Shown here piece after piece: positions 42,059 to 53,165 of a DNA stretch of 64,000 nt. Positions within the stretch are counted from its first letter, which is position 1. Each line of letters opens with the position of its first letter. The notes under the pieces are model-generated. The model saw only the letters and a list, made by a program, of their open reading frames with translations. It did no database searches and had not been told where the DNA came from. The translations under genes were made by a program, and so were the position numbers. This DNA comes from Suillus spraguei (Eukaryota; Basidiomycota; Agaricomycetes; Boletales; Suillaceae): positions 124,001 to 188,000 of the forward strand of contig JABCPU010000071.1 of assembly GCA_016800925.1 (NCBI GenBank), in the 5' to 3' direction.

Positions 42059-43478
42059 TTGTTGCATTCCTCTTTGCATTCCTGTCCCATTCTAACTAAA
42101 CTCCCAGACATTGACACTTGCACTTTTAGATCAACCTTCACCTTTGCGACACCACACCGCCCGTTCCACTCATCATTATGGCTGCTGTTCATGGACCGTG
42201 AGTACCTGCCCATCCAGGTTTCCTGTTTATGCGCACAGTTCATTACCCATCTTTTCTTGTTTTACGGTGAGCAGGTTTCCCATTTATGCACGTGGTTCAT
42301 TACCCATCTTTTTGCCTGTTCAGACTCACATTCTCACCTGCCATCACACCTTATGTCTCCCATTCAACTGCAGATTGTATTCCTGTTGTGCAAACCCTTG
42401 CACCTGGCCATCTCCACCACATCTTCTGTTAATTGGCTGCTCATCAGCTTGTTAATTGACTGGTGAGTCTGTTTCTTTGTCTCACCCGCCCTCACATTCT
42501 CACCTGCCATCACATTCTCACCTGCCATCACACCTTATGTCTCACATTCAACTGCAGATTGTATTCCTGTTGTGCAATGGTGAGCAGGTTTGCTGTTTAT
42601 GTGCGCAGTTCATTACCCATCTTTTTACCTGTCCACAGTACCGCCCTTCGTCATCTAACTCCCAAGTAAAGCTTCCCCATTTCATCACTTATGCTCTTCA
42701 CCGCACCAAACTCCACACTTTGGTAACCTTTGCTGCCCTAGCTCCCAAAACCTCAGTTCACCGGTCACAAGCAGGTTTCCTGTTTATGCGTGCAGTTCAT
42801 TACCCATCCGGCCATCACATTCTCACCCGCCATCATGTCTTATGTCTCCCATTCAACTGCAGAATGTATTCCTGTTGTGCAAAAATAGTGAGCAGGTTTC
42901 CCATTGATGCACGCAGTTCATTACCCATCTTTTGACCTGTCCAGAGTACCCCCCTTTGTCATCTAACTCCCAAGTAAAGCTTCCCCATTTCATCGCTTAT
43001 GCCCTTCACCACACCAAACTCCACACTTCAGTAACCTTTGCTGCCCTAGTTCTCTTCCAGCAACTCAAGGCTCACTTTCCCACTGCTCAGGGATCTTCGA
43101 GTCACTGTCTTTTCATATCGGCTTTCATGCTTGCATCAAAGGTGATCTGTGACAATACTTACTCCAACAAATCCTGGAGTATCATAGCCCAGGGCATGTT
43201 CCAATTGCAGGAGATCAACCAGATGGAGCACAAGATGTGTCAGTATCTGGAGTGGGAGCTCAATGTGGATCCAGTAACCTATGTGGAGTTCGAGGATATG
43301 GCCAAGAAGGATTTTGTAGGTCAAGGACCTTATCCCACTTACATTCTTCCCTCGTCGTCAATATGGCCATCATTATCCTTCACCTCCAAAACCTGCTTTG
43401 CCTCTGCTGAATTATTCCTATATTACCCCACCCACAATGCCAGATATGCCATCACCATGTTATTCAATATCAACTGAG
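42059..43478 (+). pseudogene. PHO80/PCL-like cyclin pseudogene with internal duplications
   Basis: The core reads QVKLPHFIAYALHHTKLHTSVTFAAL, LFISAFMLASKVICDNTYSNKSW, MFQLQEINQMEHKMCQYLEWELNVDP and runs to about 43320. This is the cyclin N-terminal box of PCL-type cyclins common in mushrooms; such proteins activate cyclin-dependent kinases. The first piece (QVKLPHF...VTFAAL) occurs twice, at about 42660-42745 and 42968-43052. Upstream, blocks around GTTCATTACCCATC and CACATTCTCACCTGCCATCA recur three to five times. Exon copies are followed by unrelated or broken sequence and there is no plausible start, so this is a multiplied and decayed gene end. Confidence 0.65.
42215..42935. repeat. degenerate dispersed/tandem repeats in cyclin pseudogene
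   Basis: The block AGGTTTCC(T/C)(G/A)TTTATGC...GTTCATTACCCATC appears near 42219, 42267, 42586, 42772 and 42892. A second block, ATTCTCACC(T/C)GCCATCA followed by an ATTCAACTGCAGA.TGTATTCC part, appears near 42330, 42495-42560 and 42807. Confidence 0.7.
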
Positions 43479-43573
43479 GAAGGCCACCAATCTTCTTTTT
43501 GATCTCTCGAAGTAGTGAATACATGGTAGTGACTAAATGTAGTAGACACAGCTAAATCAAATCTATTTTTCAA

Positions 43574-45537
43574 CTACAGCACACCATATCCTGCCTGAGC
43601 GAGGACATCATCATCTAGCTCCTCATCTGAGTCTGGGATGACTCTATCTAGATTCTCCTCCTCCTCCTCCTCCTCCTCCTCCTCCTCCTCCTCCTCATCA
43701 TCTGTTTCCCTGTTGTCCTCATCTTCATCATCTGTTTCCCTGTTGTCCTCATCTTTGTCAAACTCAACAACCTCCTCTTCTAGGTCTCCCTTGGCACCCT
43801 CTATATTAGGATCTTCATCATCATTTGCTGCAGCATCCTGTTGATTAGGTACGCCATCACGCTGCAGGAAATCATCCCATTCTTGTGTAATTTTATGACC
43901 GACTCCACCACCACGGAAGTGCATAAACATGTCGTGGTCTACAAATCTATTAATCAAGGTGAGATTGAGATATCGTCCTGAGAATAAAACACTTGACTTA
44001 CATGTTGACATAGAAATATTGCCAGTCATCATCACCCTCTTCTTCACGTCGTATGAACAAAGGTCCTAGATACTGGTTTGTGCATTTGTATGCATATGCG
44101 GGAATCAAATGCACCCCGTGGATCACCTGATCAGGATTGATGAAGCCAAAGCAACCAGAATCAACATCTGGATTACTGGTGTTGTTGGTAATATAACCAA
44201 TACGATGCAGGCGTTTGTTTGAGAAACCAGCCGGAAAAGATACATCCTGTCCAAACCAGCACACAAAAAGAACATCCATCCACCTCAAGATCACAGGTGC
44301 GTTATTGGCACCATAGTACCAAATATCTACATGAAATATATGAATTAGTCGTGCATACCAGTAAGGATGCTTTTCATCGTCGTTCTCATGTGAGAGAACC
44401 ATTAAATCAGCCCGAGTGCGAGGGTTAATACAATCTTGTTCCATTCATAGATCATATGTTGTATAATTGATCTGTAAAATGCTATGTTCGTGGATCTTAT
44501 TGTTGGCCAGGATAACGAGGTCTCGGTCTGTGTCGGAGAAATTGTGTTCATCACCTGCGTGTTCAATACCTTGGAGACGAGCGAGAAGGTGATCTTTGAG
44601 CCGGGGGATGAAGTTTTGAAGAAAGTATTATTAGTATATATATGCGCATGTAAATGAAACAACGAACCATTTTAGCAGGATCATCATCTTCAAGATCACT
44701 CAACCAGCCGGTAAGGTCATGTGATGCCCTGGGATATTTTGAGATGTGATAGTGATCGGAGGGGGATGTTTGCTGTTGTTGTGACTGCACTGAGTGTTCA
44801 GCAATGACCTTGTCCACTTGGGCATTGATCTTTGCGATCAGGCGAGTCCATGCCTCTTGAAGCACCATATTCTTGAGTAGTGTTTTCTTGTTCTTTGGTG
44901 TCCTGGGATACCACCATTTAGCACACCGATGCTGCAACTCGCCCTATGAGAATGCTAGTGAGTACTAACTCGACAATTGATTGCAACACTCACTAGCTGT
45001 GTTGAGTAGTCATTGGTTGTCCCCATCAGTCAGATCGTGTTGGGATAGTCTCCGAGCGCATGATGTTTGTAAGTTTGAAGATTAAGTTTCTTGACCTTTG
45101 GGCCTCCCTTCCCTTTTTGCTTGGAAGATTGACCTTGCTTGGCACTCAGAGCAGCTTCATGCCATCCTCGTGTAGCATACTCCTGGGGAAGTTCAGTAGT
45201 GTGGTAGTGCTCACAGGTACTATTCTGGAATTGTCGAACTGTCTGCCCAAGAGTAATGGTAGCGTGGTTGAAGAGGGAAAGTGTATCGTCAGTGTGCATG
45301 CGAAGCTTGGCAAAACCATGCCAAGTGGCTAAGTCAAAAAGTAGGTCCAAGACAATCGAATTGTGAACTCCAGGTAGCAGACCCTCAAATACAGGAAGAG
45401 CACACTAGCAGTCCATAATATCAGAAATGCGAGATACAAACAAATCTGTCAAATTATCTGAAGAAGATCTTCAAAATCTCGAGCCGCTAATCACGTCATA
45501 GCTGAGGCATTTGTATGAAATCATCAAATAGTACCGC
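43574..45537 (-). pseudogene. Plavaka-type transposase, C-terminal part (split by GA3)
   Basis: From right to left: LDLLFDLATWHGFAKLRMHTD, TELPQEYATRGWHEAAL, LNLQTYKHHALGDYPN, then after an intron (about 44991-44947) ELQHRCAKWWYPRT. Next come HPYWYARLIHIFHV, RWMDVLFVCWFGQDV, NKRLHRIGYI, FGFINPDQVIHGVHLIPAYAY, DWQYFYVNM and FVDHDMFMHFRGGGVGH. The end is an acidic tail with a 14-glutamate run encoded by (TCC)n on the plus strand (43659-43695). This is the conserved back half of Plavaka (CACTA-like) transposon proteins of Agaricomycetes. In-frame TGA codons at 45524-45526, 45521-45523 and 45491-45493 precede the AARDFEDLL segment, and a stop follows YPNTI near 45030. The copy is dead. Confidence 0.8.
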
Positions 45538-46013
45538 TGTTACGAACTGGGGTGGCGTCACCAGCGACAGTGAAAAGACACAGACGGTCTGCTGGGAGTT
45601 CTTACAATGTTCAAAAGAGAACAAGGTGAAAGTACAAGGAACACGTTCCGAGTACGATCAAGGGTTCAGCCTCAAAGATAAGTCTAAGAGGTATCCACGA
45701 GAATAGAGACTAAGGCTAAGGAGTGCTTAGACTTAGAGACGATTCAAGACGACTTAGGTTGGAGACCTAAGCGAAGGAGATTCCAGGTAAAACCCAGTAA
45801 GATTAAAGTAGTGAATCTACTACAAGTCCACTGTGCTTAAATAGGCCAATATGTGTACACAGACCAAGAAAGATGTGAGAATGTAAGTGCGTATCCAAAG
45901 AAGGAAGGCAACTATAGTACAGATGCGTTGAGCATATGAGTCAGAGTCATGTTACATAATATACAAGGTAAATGAGGATAAGAAAATGAATAGGGGCGCG
46001 TACGATTGTAACA
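45538..46013 (-). repeat. GA3 3' LTR
   Basis: 476 bp, TGTTAC...GTAACA. Followed on the plus strand by TTACCCCC, the complement of the polypurine tract. Confidence 0.95.
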
Positions 46014-46273
46014 TTACCCCCTTTTTACACGTAAAGTCACCGACTTTACTCGCTTTGATTTGCATAGTAAATGGGATCATCGCTGAACTCGTAGTCTTCA
46101 TCAGCAAACAACCCGCTCATCATATACTTGGCTTCCTCAAGGCCAGCTCAGCGTTTAGAGTCCCTCCACTTTTCCGCCTGAATATGTTCATCGTCAAGCT
46201 GTTTCTCCCAAATGCGAAGGGCATCATAGAATCCTTCATCCTTCCAAGTTAACTCGAAGGGAGGAGGCCCGAC

Positions 46274-47515
46274 TCAGTTAGGACAGTAAAGAGATAAATG
46301 GGTGGGCGACCAATATCTGCAAACCCTGCACTGATATTCCGCGCAATTCTTCTGACGATGTCCAAGCAATCCGCAGACACGGCACTTCATGTTCTCGTCA
46401 GGGTTAGAATGGACTTTACGAAGAGGGGACGGAGAAATGATAGGCGTGGGGCTAATGGATCTGGCACGCTTCTTTCCCTTATTCTTCTTCATACGCTTTA
46501 AGGCAAGGGTGTTAGCCCGCTTAAGTTGCGCCTGTTGAGCGGGGGACAACGTGTATGCCGACATAGGGAGATCCGGGGTAACCGCTCGTTCAGCAGCTGC
46601 AAGAAGTTCATCGGAGGAGGACGAGGAAGTTATGCCAAAATCTTTTACTAAGACTGGCGAGATAGGATCCATAGGACCGAATGATGATGGGATGGACATA
46701 GGAGGATGGATATGAAGGTCGCGAAGTCGAGGACCGAGTGTTATCAACTCGGTGGTGGGGATACCTAATAGTTTAGTGGCCTCGCACTGTTCCTCTGTGC
46801 AGGGTTCATATAACCAATCTGGGCAATCAAGAGAAGTCGTAACGGGGAGTGATGACATTGATTGTTTGATAGGGGATGGTGTTCGAGGAGATGCAAGGTT
46901 CGACTGCGTTTGTTGAAGATCTGTGATGGCTTCTTCTACTAGGTTTCTAGCCGCTCTAGTTTCAGCGACTGATTGCTGGATTGTTTCGACAATCTTGTTG
47001 GTGAGTTGTCCGATCTCTTGGACAGCAGTATATAAGCCAGTAAAGGCGTCAAGACTAGAATAAACACACGAAGATGAGGGTGCTGGAATAGGAAGTGGCG
47101 TATCTTCCTGCGGAGAGGGAGGTCGAGCAACACCTGCTCGACGTTCGGCAATGATATGAATAGCTTCTTCAACATCATTTTTAAAAGAATCGGGAAACAG
47201 CAACATAGCGTAAGCACGAATGCGTTTTTGAAGATGTAAGAAGCGATGCCGATATGTGGCTTCTGTAATATCCTTGGCGGTGACTTCGATAAGTGCTGCG
47301 GTGCGGATGATGTTAACGAGGAGTAAGGCGGGGAAAGCGCCTCGTTCAGTAAGGATTCTTTCAATTTCAAGGGCATGTCCCTCGCAGAGGATGGCGGCTT
47401 CGATGTAAGAGGTGTTATCAATTTCGGCGGTGAGATTTCCGTATTGTTCAGTTTCAGAGTCAGAGTCATTGTTGGCTACAGTGACGGGAGTGATGTATGC
47501 AGTGGGGAAAGACAT
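46274..47515 (-). CDS. GA3 ORF3 (zinc-knuckle accessory protein, truncated by TGA)
   Basis: ATG at 47515 (MSFPTAYITP) gives 413 aa colinear with the 489-aa ORF3 of GA1 and GA4. Both zinc knuckles are present (CRVCGLLGHRQKNC and CRVCRYWSPTHLSLYC). The frame ends at 46274-46276 with TGA where GA1 has CGA just after the second knuckle, removing the acidic C-terminal ~75 residues. Related sequence continues to about 46050. Most differences from GA1 are conservative or synonymous, which suggests ORF3 was under protein-level constraint while the lineage was active. Confidence 0.75.
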   Translation of the reverse strand: MSFPTAYITPVTVANNDSDSETEQYGNLTAEIDNTSYIEAAILCEGHALEIERILTERGAFPALLLVNIIRTAALIEVTAKDITEATYRHRFLHLQKRIRAYAMLLFPDSFKNDVEEAIHIIAERRAGVARPPSPQEDTPLPIPAPSSSCVYSSLDAFTGLYTAVQEIGQLTNKIVETIQQSVAETRAARNLVEEAITDLQQTQSNLASPRTPSPIKQSMSSLPVTTSLDCPDWLYEPCTEEQCEATKLLGIPTTELITLGPRLRDLHIHPPMSIPSSFGPMDPISPVLVKDFGITSSSSSDELLAAAERAVTPDLPMSAYTLSPAQQAQLKRANTLALKRMKKNKGKKRARSISPTPIISPSPLRKVHSNPDENMKCRVCGLLGHRQKNCAEYQCRVCRYWSPTHLSLYCPN

Positions 47516-47566
47516 TTCAATGGTAGTTGATCAAGTGCTAGTGCGAGTTGATTGACTGAAGGATGA

Positions 47567-48069
47567 TCAAAGGGCGTGTTGCTTCTTATAAGCATTCAAA
47601 ATTCGGGCGGAGTTCTTCAAGTTCTTTTCTGGGAGCCATTCGTTATCTCCCGATGAATATCCTTTCCAGGAGACAAGATAGTGTCGGCGGTTGCCAGTTC
47701 CCTTGTGAGAAAGGATTGCTTCCACTTCATATTCTTCTTCTTCTTCGATGATGTCGGGTGGTGGTTCGGGGAAGTTCGGACCGTGTACGTCCGTTTTGCT
47801 ATAGGATGATAAGACAGAAGCGTGGAACGTGGGATGGATTTTCCACTGCGGAGGGAGTTTGAGTGTGAACGTGATGGGCGATAAGACGTCGGTGATCGGG
47901 AAAGGTCCGTATCACTTTGGGGCGAGTTTCCTTGATGGGAGTTTGAGTCTAAGATTAGCGGCAGATAGCCAAACCTTATCTCCGATCTTCCATGGGGTGT
48001 ACTTATCTCCTCGGGATCGTTCAGCCATTGTCTGCATTGCAATGTTATGACAGGCGATTGCTTCTTCTC
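47567..48069 (-). CDS. GA3 pol C-terminus with chromodomain
   Basis: This frame is separate from RT-integrase because of a length change near 48075. It has KIREEAIACH, GDKVWL, KIHPTFHASVL and then a chromodomain at about 47720-47600 (YEVEAILSHKG, YLVSWKGY, NEWLPEKNL). It reads to TGA at 47567-47569, about 12 residues beyond the point where GA1 stops, and ends ARILNAYKKQHAL. Confidence 0.8.
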
Positions 48070-50796
48070 TTATCTTCTGCAGAGATCGTACTCGGTCTTC
48101 TGCTGCGCAGAGATAAGGTGAGGGATAGCGCGTGGTTCATATCCCATCATCAAGTAGAAGGGTGATGCATTTCTTGCATCATGTTTTCGGTGGTTGTGGA
48201 CGAATTCGGCGATTGGTAGGTGTTCTACCCAATCTTCGGGGTTGTTACGGCAGTAGATATGAAGGTATGTTTCAAGTTCTTGATTTAGCCTCTCAGTTTG
48301 GCCATCAGTCTGTGGGTGGTAAGCCGTGGATGGAGCGATGACGTAGTCGAGAAGTTGGGCAAGTTCCTTTGAGAAGCGAGATAGGAATTGCAGTCCTCGA
48401 TCCGAGATAACTTTGTCATGGAGTCCAAATCGTCGGTAAACATGTTTTAAAAATAGCTTCGCCACACCTTCTGAAGTGATGGTTTTCAAACAAGGGATAA
48501 TAATTACCTCCTTCATAAGGCCATGGTCTACCACGACCATGATACTGTCAAAGCCTCCAGAGACAAGGAGGTCGGTGATGAGATCAACGGAGACTTGGGA
48601 GAACGGGCGAACAGCCGACGAGGGAATAGGCGTGAGCGGGGGTCGAACAGGATGAGTATCCGCTTTCATTTGCTGGCAAAGGGCGCAACCCTCAACATAT
48701 TTCCGAATATAAGAGCCCATAGCAGGCCACCAGGCTTCACGTTTCACGAGTTCTTCAGTCTTGAATCTACCGGGGTGACCCGCAGTAGGATGATCATGAT
48801 ACCTTTTCAAGATATCGGAGCGATGCGCCAGTGGAATATAGGCACGGTTCTTAAAATAGAGGACGTTCTCCTCAATCTTCCAGTCAGAAAGTGCCGATTT
48901 CATGGGGGGAAGGCACACGCCGTCAAGGGCATCAGATGCTGTTTTAAAGACAGGGTCATCGAGGGGGTCAGAGGATGACAGCACATCCTTCAAGTCGGTG
49001 TCAATAAGATGAACGAATAGAGCATCAGGGAGGAGGGTCTGGTCCTCGTTATCGTCTTTGCCAGAGTCATAATCAGGCCGGCGGGATAGTGCATCGGGTA
49101 CTACTAATTTAGTACCCGCAACGTGATGCAGTTCGATGTCGAAAATAGACAAAATTAATTGCCAACGTGCTTGGCAACGGGTGAGCTTCTGTGCACTCCT
49201 AAAGTACAGAAGGTTCTTATGATCGGTGAATATCAGGACGGGGTGTGAATTTCCTTCGAGATAATGACGCCATTCATTCAATGCCCGGATCACGGCAAGG
49301 AGTTCCCTATCAAAGATCTGGTAGTTGCATTCCGCGGGGTTCAAAGACTGTGAGAGGTATGCACATGGGTGATAAACACCATTCTCATCAGTCTGTAGGA
49401 GAACTCCGCCAGTTGCTACAAGTGAAGCATCGGTAGCAATGGCAAATTGCCGGGAAGGATCAGGGTTATGGAGTACCGGTTGGGAAGTGAAGTGTCGTTT
49501 CAATTCTTCGAAGGTGTCCATACATTCGGTTGACCACTCAAAGGTCTTATCTTTCTTTGTCAAATCGATAAGAGGTCGGGCGATGTCAGAATAGTGGGAA
49601 ATGAATGTGCGGTAGAAGTTGCAAAAGCCGAGGAATGACCGAACATCTTTTACTGATTTCGGAATTGGCCATTCGGAGATTCCCTTAGTCTTGGCGGTAT
49701 CCATAGCAACTTGTCCGGGGCGAATTATCATTCCGAGGTATTCCACTTCTTCTGCATCGAAGGTGCATTTCTCCAGTTTCAAGAACAGGTGTTCTTTTCG
49801 TATTTTCATCAAAACTCGTCTAGTTCGTTCACGATGTTCTGCCATTGTCGTAGAGAAAATCAGGATATCGTCCATATAGATAACCATCCATCCTTCATTG
49901 ATTTCTTGTTGAAAGGTGCGATTCATGTATGCTTGAAAAGTTGCTGGGGAATTGCAAAGGCTGAAGAACATGACGTTCGGTTCGAATAGGCCAAATTCCG
50001 TGGTAAAAGCAGCTTTCCACCTATCATCAGGATGGATGCGAATATTGTTATAGCCGGACCGGATATCCATTTTCGTAAAGAACTGCGCATTGTGGAGACA
50101 TGCGACAAGGGAGATAGGGAGTGGCAGCGGATAGGCATTCTTGACTGTCCAATCATTGATGTAGCGATAATCTTGACAGGGACGCAATTCTCCACTTTTC
50201 TTTCCCACGAAGAAGAAACCACTAGCTTGGGGTGATTTCGATTCTGAGATAAAGCCTTTCGCAACATTTTCATCGATAAACGTCTTAACAGCAGCGCATT
50301 CTTTTTCTGATAGCGGGTAAACCTTAGACGTGCGGGGGATGAAACCGGGTTTGGTGTCAATCCGATGATCAATACCAGGGCGTTCGGGGGGTAGTTTGTT
50401 CAGTCCGTCTTTAGCAAAGACGTCTGCGAAGTCGTGCAAGTAATCTGGGACCAATTCTTCGAAGGATTTCTTTTTCTTTTCCTTCTCATCCGTGGCAAAT
50501 TCCTGAGCTTTATTACTATATTTCGGAGAAGGGAGAGGAATTGTGGAGTAGTTGGAGGATTGTTCGAGTTGAGGAGTTCCATCACGCGTCAAGGGTGTGT
50601 CCATGGATACTTCTTCTATGATCCTCATGCTGATTCCGTCGGTATCGTATTCCACGAGAAATTCTCCATCTCCTAGTTCATTAGAGGAAATTTCGCGTAC
50701 TTCTGGCGCATGCCAGACATCGTTCATGATATCGAATTGGTCATCATCCTCAGTTGGGATCAACGAGGGCACGGGTTCTTCTTTATCATCAGGCAT
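48070..50796 (-). CDS. GA3 RT - RNase H - integrase
   Basis: A single open frame of about 908 codons. It covers the end of the linker, RT (QASGFFFVGKKSGELRPCQD, MDIRSGYNNIRIHP, VIYMDDILIFS), RNase H (FAIATDASLVATGG, RELLAVIRALNEW, DHKNLLYF, VPDALSRRPD) and integrase (HPTAGHPG...CALCQQ; VDLITDL, SDRGLQF, ERLNQELE). All catalytic acidic residues are visible. It is the longest intact pol piece in the window. It starts after a frame change in the linker near 50860 and ends in a frame change after PHLIS. Confidence 0.92.
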   Translation of the reverse strand: MPDDKEEPVPSLIPTEDDDQFDIMNDVWHAPEVREISSNELGDGEFLVEYDTDGISMRIIEEVSMDTPLTRDGTPQLEQSSNYSTIPLPSPKYSNKAQEFATDEKEKKKKSFEELVPDYLHDFADVFAKDGLNKLPPERPGIDHRIDTKPGFIPRTSKVYPLSEKECAAVKTFIDENVAKGFISESKSPQASGFFFVGKKSGELRPCQDYRYINDWTVKNAYPLPLPISLVACLHNAQFFTKMDIRSGYNNIRIHPDDRWKAAFTTEFGLFEPNVMFFSLCNSPATFQAYMNRTFQQEINEGWMVIYMDDILIFSTTMAEHRERTRRVLMKIRKEHLFLKLEKCTFDAEEVEYLGMIIRPGQVAMDTAKTKGISEWPIPKSVKDVRSFLGFCNFYRTFISHYSDIARPLIDLTKKDKTFEWSTECMDTFEELKRHFTSQPVLHNPDPSRQFAIATDASLVATGGVLLQTDENGVYHPCAYLSQSLNPAECNYQIFDRELLAVIRALNEWRHYLEGNSHPVLIFTDHKNLLYFRSAQKLTRCQARWQLILSIFDIELHHVAGTKLVVPDALSRRPDYDSGKDDNEDQTLLPDALFVHLIDTDLKDVLSSSDPLDDPVFKTASDALDGVCLPPMKSALSDWKIEENVLYFKNRAYIPLAHRSDILKRYHDHPTAGHPGRFKTEELVKREAWWPAMGSYIRKYVEGCALCQQMKADTHPVRPPLTPIPSSAVRPFSQVSVDLITDLLVSGGFDSIMVVVDHGLMKEVIIIPCLKTITSEGVAKLFLKHVYRRFGLHDKVISDRGLQFLSRFSKELAQLLDYVIAPSTAYHPQTDGQTERLNQELETYLHIYCRNNPEDWVEHLPIAEFVHNHRKHDARNASPFYLMMGYEPRAIPHLISAQQKTEYDLCRR

Positions 50797-51653
50797 TTCT
50801 TCAATCGAGGCCGAAAGAGTTTTCGGGGGAACAAAGAATTTGGATAGTTTCGGTATGTTGGGCTTCTTCCTGGGAGTTCTTCTTCCGTTTTTCTTTTTCC
50901 ATGTTTCTGTTCTTCTATTGGCCGTTGCTCAATAGGTTCTTGTCCGGCTTGATGTTCTGGTTCAGATTCATTCTTGCGCTTCTCTGCGCGGGGAATTGGT
51001 GATACTGCTCGTGGCAGTTGTACACAAGGAATGGGGTCTTCAGTACGTGGCATTCGTACTTCGGTTTCAGGGTTTTCAGGAGTATTGATGAAGAAGGGCT
51101 TCAGAAGATGGGAATGTTGCCATCTGGTGTGATGGTTGAAAAGTCGGGGTAACCCGTTCTTCTTTCGATCTTCGTCCATATCGATTTCGATTTCGTCTGA
51201 TTTCTCTGTCCGTGAAAGGACAAGCATTTCAGCAGCCCAATTTATAATTGGGTTCATTGCTCGTAACCATGGAATTCCAAGAAGGATTTGATCTCTTCTT
51301 CCTAATTTGGTAATGTTGAATTTTCCATACATGGTTCGGTCGTCGATTTTGACCACTAGAAGACAATAGTGCGTAATTGGTCCTCCTTTTATGAGAGTTC
51401 CATCTGCCGTAGTAACTCGAAATGGTTCTTTGAGTTTTCGTCGTGTGATTTGGTGGAGTTTCACAAACTCTTCTGAGATGAATGTTCCCGCTGCTCCTGA
51501 ATCGATAACAGCGGTGGTGTCGACGGATTTCAAGCGAGTACGCGAGTGGAGGGTGATAGGGACATGAAGTTTTTTTCTTTCACCTACAGCGCGTTCAAGT
51601 CTTAGTAATACATTGGGAGAAACATACGTCGAGTCTTTGTTTCTCCAAGTCAA
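50760..51653 (-). CDS. GA3 protease and linker
   Basis: This is a retropepsin with intact VIDSGAAGTFISEEF, then KFNITKLGRRDQILLGIPWL. A charged proline-rich linker follows. It begins in -1 frame over the gag end (TWRNKDSTYV), as in the other copies. The frame is lost near 50860, in sequence equivalent to ELPGRSTNVPKLSKF of GA1. Confidence 0.85.
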   Translation of the reverse strand: MTWRNKDSTYVSPNVLLRLERAVGERKKLHVPITLHSRTRLKSVDTTAVIDSGAAGTFISEEFVKLHQITRRKLKEPFRVTTADGTLIKGGPITHYCLLVVKIDDRTMYGKFNITKLGRRDQILLGIPWLRAMNPIINWAAEMLVLSRTEKSDEIEIDMDEDRKKNGLPRLFNHHTRWQHSHLLKPFFINTPENPETEVRMPRTEDPIPCVQLPRAVSPIPRAEKRKNESEPEHQAGQEPIEQRPIEEQKHGKRKTEEELPGRSPTYRNYPNSLFPRKLFRPRLKKCLMIKKNPCPR

Positions 51654-51659
51654 AAATCC

Positions 51660-52489
51660 TCAACAATCCATCTCATGGTTTCTTCATCTTCTTCTTCCCC
51701 TTTGACTTCAGTTTGTCAGAGTGGGGTTTTCTTCTTTCTGTCAGGACAATTGTGGATGCGGTGTCCTATCTTTCTGCATCCGAAGCACTGCCCTTTCTTC
51801 ATGCATTCAGATCTCTCCATATCGGAGATTCGATCTACGACCATTGCGTTGGAATCACGGTTCGGAATATACCGTGCATTCCCATAGTTCTTCTTCTTCT
51901 GTTGTGGAGTATGACGTGTCCTCATGGCGTTAAGCCGATGATGGGCATTGTCAATAGCAACGCATTGCAGCACAACGTCTCTGAATATTTCGGAGACGTC
52001 TCCTGTATTGAAAAGCTTTGTGAGGATACCCCAATTAAGACCGTCTTGGAAGAACTGGATCTTCGTCGCATTGTCTGTGATCTGAGCCTTGGCTGCAAGT
52101 GCCTCAAAGTCAGCGACGTAGGTGTGGAGATCTCCAGTTCCTTGTTTGAGATCCCTAAGTCTAGTAAGGGCGGTTCCTTTGGTATCCACCGGTTCGAATG
52201 CTTCCTTGAAGCTCTTCATAACATCTGCCATCGTCCCATAACCAACTTTTTGTCCCGAAGTGTCGGTAGATTGGGCGTGTTCAAGGAATTGTTCCTTCCA
52301 AGATTTGGCGTTCTTTTCAGTCATGAAAGAAGTTATGTAGATGATCTTCTGTTTATCGGTGGTGTAAAGCTTTTCATTGATGTCAAAGTGCAAATTGCAC
52401 GACTGGATAAACTCGCGAGAGTTATCACGATCTCCATCAAAACCTGTCGGTTGGCCGATCTTGTACTCGAATTCTTTGGTTGACGACAT
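51660..52489 (-). pseudogene. GA3 Gag with nonsense codon near the end
   Basis: ATG at 52489 (MSSTKEFEYKIGQP) begins a Gag colinear with GA1, with knuckle CFGCRKIGHRIHNC. TGA at 51716-51718 stands where GA1 has CGA (PLRQTEV). It cuts off the last ~20 residues and would stop translation before the gag-pol overlap at about 51660, so no Gag-Pol could be made even though Gag itself is almost complete. Confidence 0.85.
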
Positions 52490-52677
52490 GGTTGATGTTT
52501 CTTCTGGTGAGTTATACTTTCTCAGTGCCTACACGTGCTGTCTTGCTGTCCATCAGGGCTTTTCTTCTGTCAGGGGGCTTCCTCTTGACAATCTGCTCAG
52601 CGTACGCGTACGCTAGTCTGCTGATCTAAGCGATCAGGGTTTAGGGTCGAAGACTGGATAGTCGACGATCAAAACCG

Positions 52678-52688
52678 ACTTTAATCTT
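52678..52688 (-). promoter_or_regulatory. GA3 primer binding site (self-priming type)
   Basis: AAGATTAAAGT in element sense starts one base after the 5' LTR. It is complementary to 52951-52961 in the LTR. The TATA-like box is at 52995-52988, 34 bases from the predicted start. Confidence 0.7.
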
Positions 52689-52689
52689 T

Positions 52690-53165
52690 TGTTACGAACT
52701 GGGGTGGCGTCATCAGCGACAGTGAAAAGACACAGACGGTCTGCTGGGAGTTCTTACAATGTTTAAAAGAGAACAAGGTGAAAGTACAAGGAACACGTTC
52801 CGAGTACGATCAAGGGTTCAGCCTCAAAGATAAGTCTAAGAGGTATCCACGAGAATAGAGACTAAGGCTAAGGAGTGCTTAGACTTAGAGACGATTCAAG
52901 ACGACTTAGGTTGGAGACCTAAGCAAAGGAGATTCCAGGTAAAACCCAGTAAGATTAAAGTAGTGAATCTACTACAAGTCCACTGTGCTTAAATAGGCCG
53001 ATATGTGCGCACAGACCAAGAAAGACATGAGAATGTAAGTGCGTATCCAAAGAAGGAAGGCAACTATAGTACAGATGCGTTGAGCATATGAGTCAGAGTC
53101 ATGTTACATAATATACAAGGTAAATGAGGATAAGAAAATGAATAGGGGCGCGTACGATTGTAACA
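52690..53165 (-). repeat. GA3 5' LTR
   Basis: 476 bp, partner of 45538-46013. Contains the TATA-like box and self-primer described for the PBS. Confidence 0.95.

Larger units (their letters stand above)
45538..53165 (-). mobile_element. Ty3/gypsy chromovirus copy GA3 (complete, TSD ACCGC)
   Basis: This is a full-length element of 7628 bp with 476-bp LTRs differing at about 8 sites, all transitions. The perfect 5-bp target duplication ACCGC lies at 45533-45537 and 53166-53170. It is inserted in a coding exon of the Plavaka gene; on the minus strand the Plavaka reading passes from FGRG to TI across the site. Layout is the same as GA1. Main lesions are a CGA to TGA in gag (51716-51718), a frame change near 50860, a frame change near 48075 and a CGA to TGA in ORF3 (46274-46276). 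Confidence 0.95.

Noticed and set aside
43659..43695. Possible CRISPR-like or functional repeat
   Set aside because: It is a plain (TCC)n run encoding polyglutamate in the acidic tail of the Plavaka protein; no spacers.
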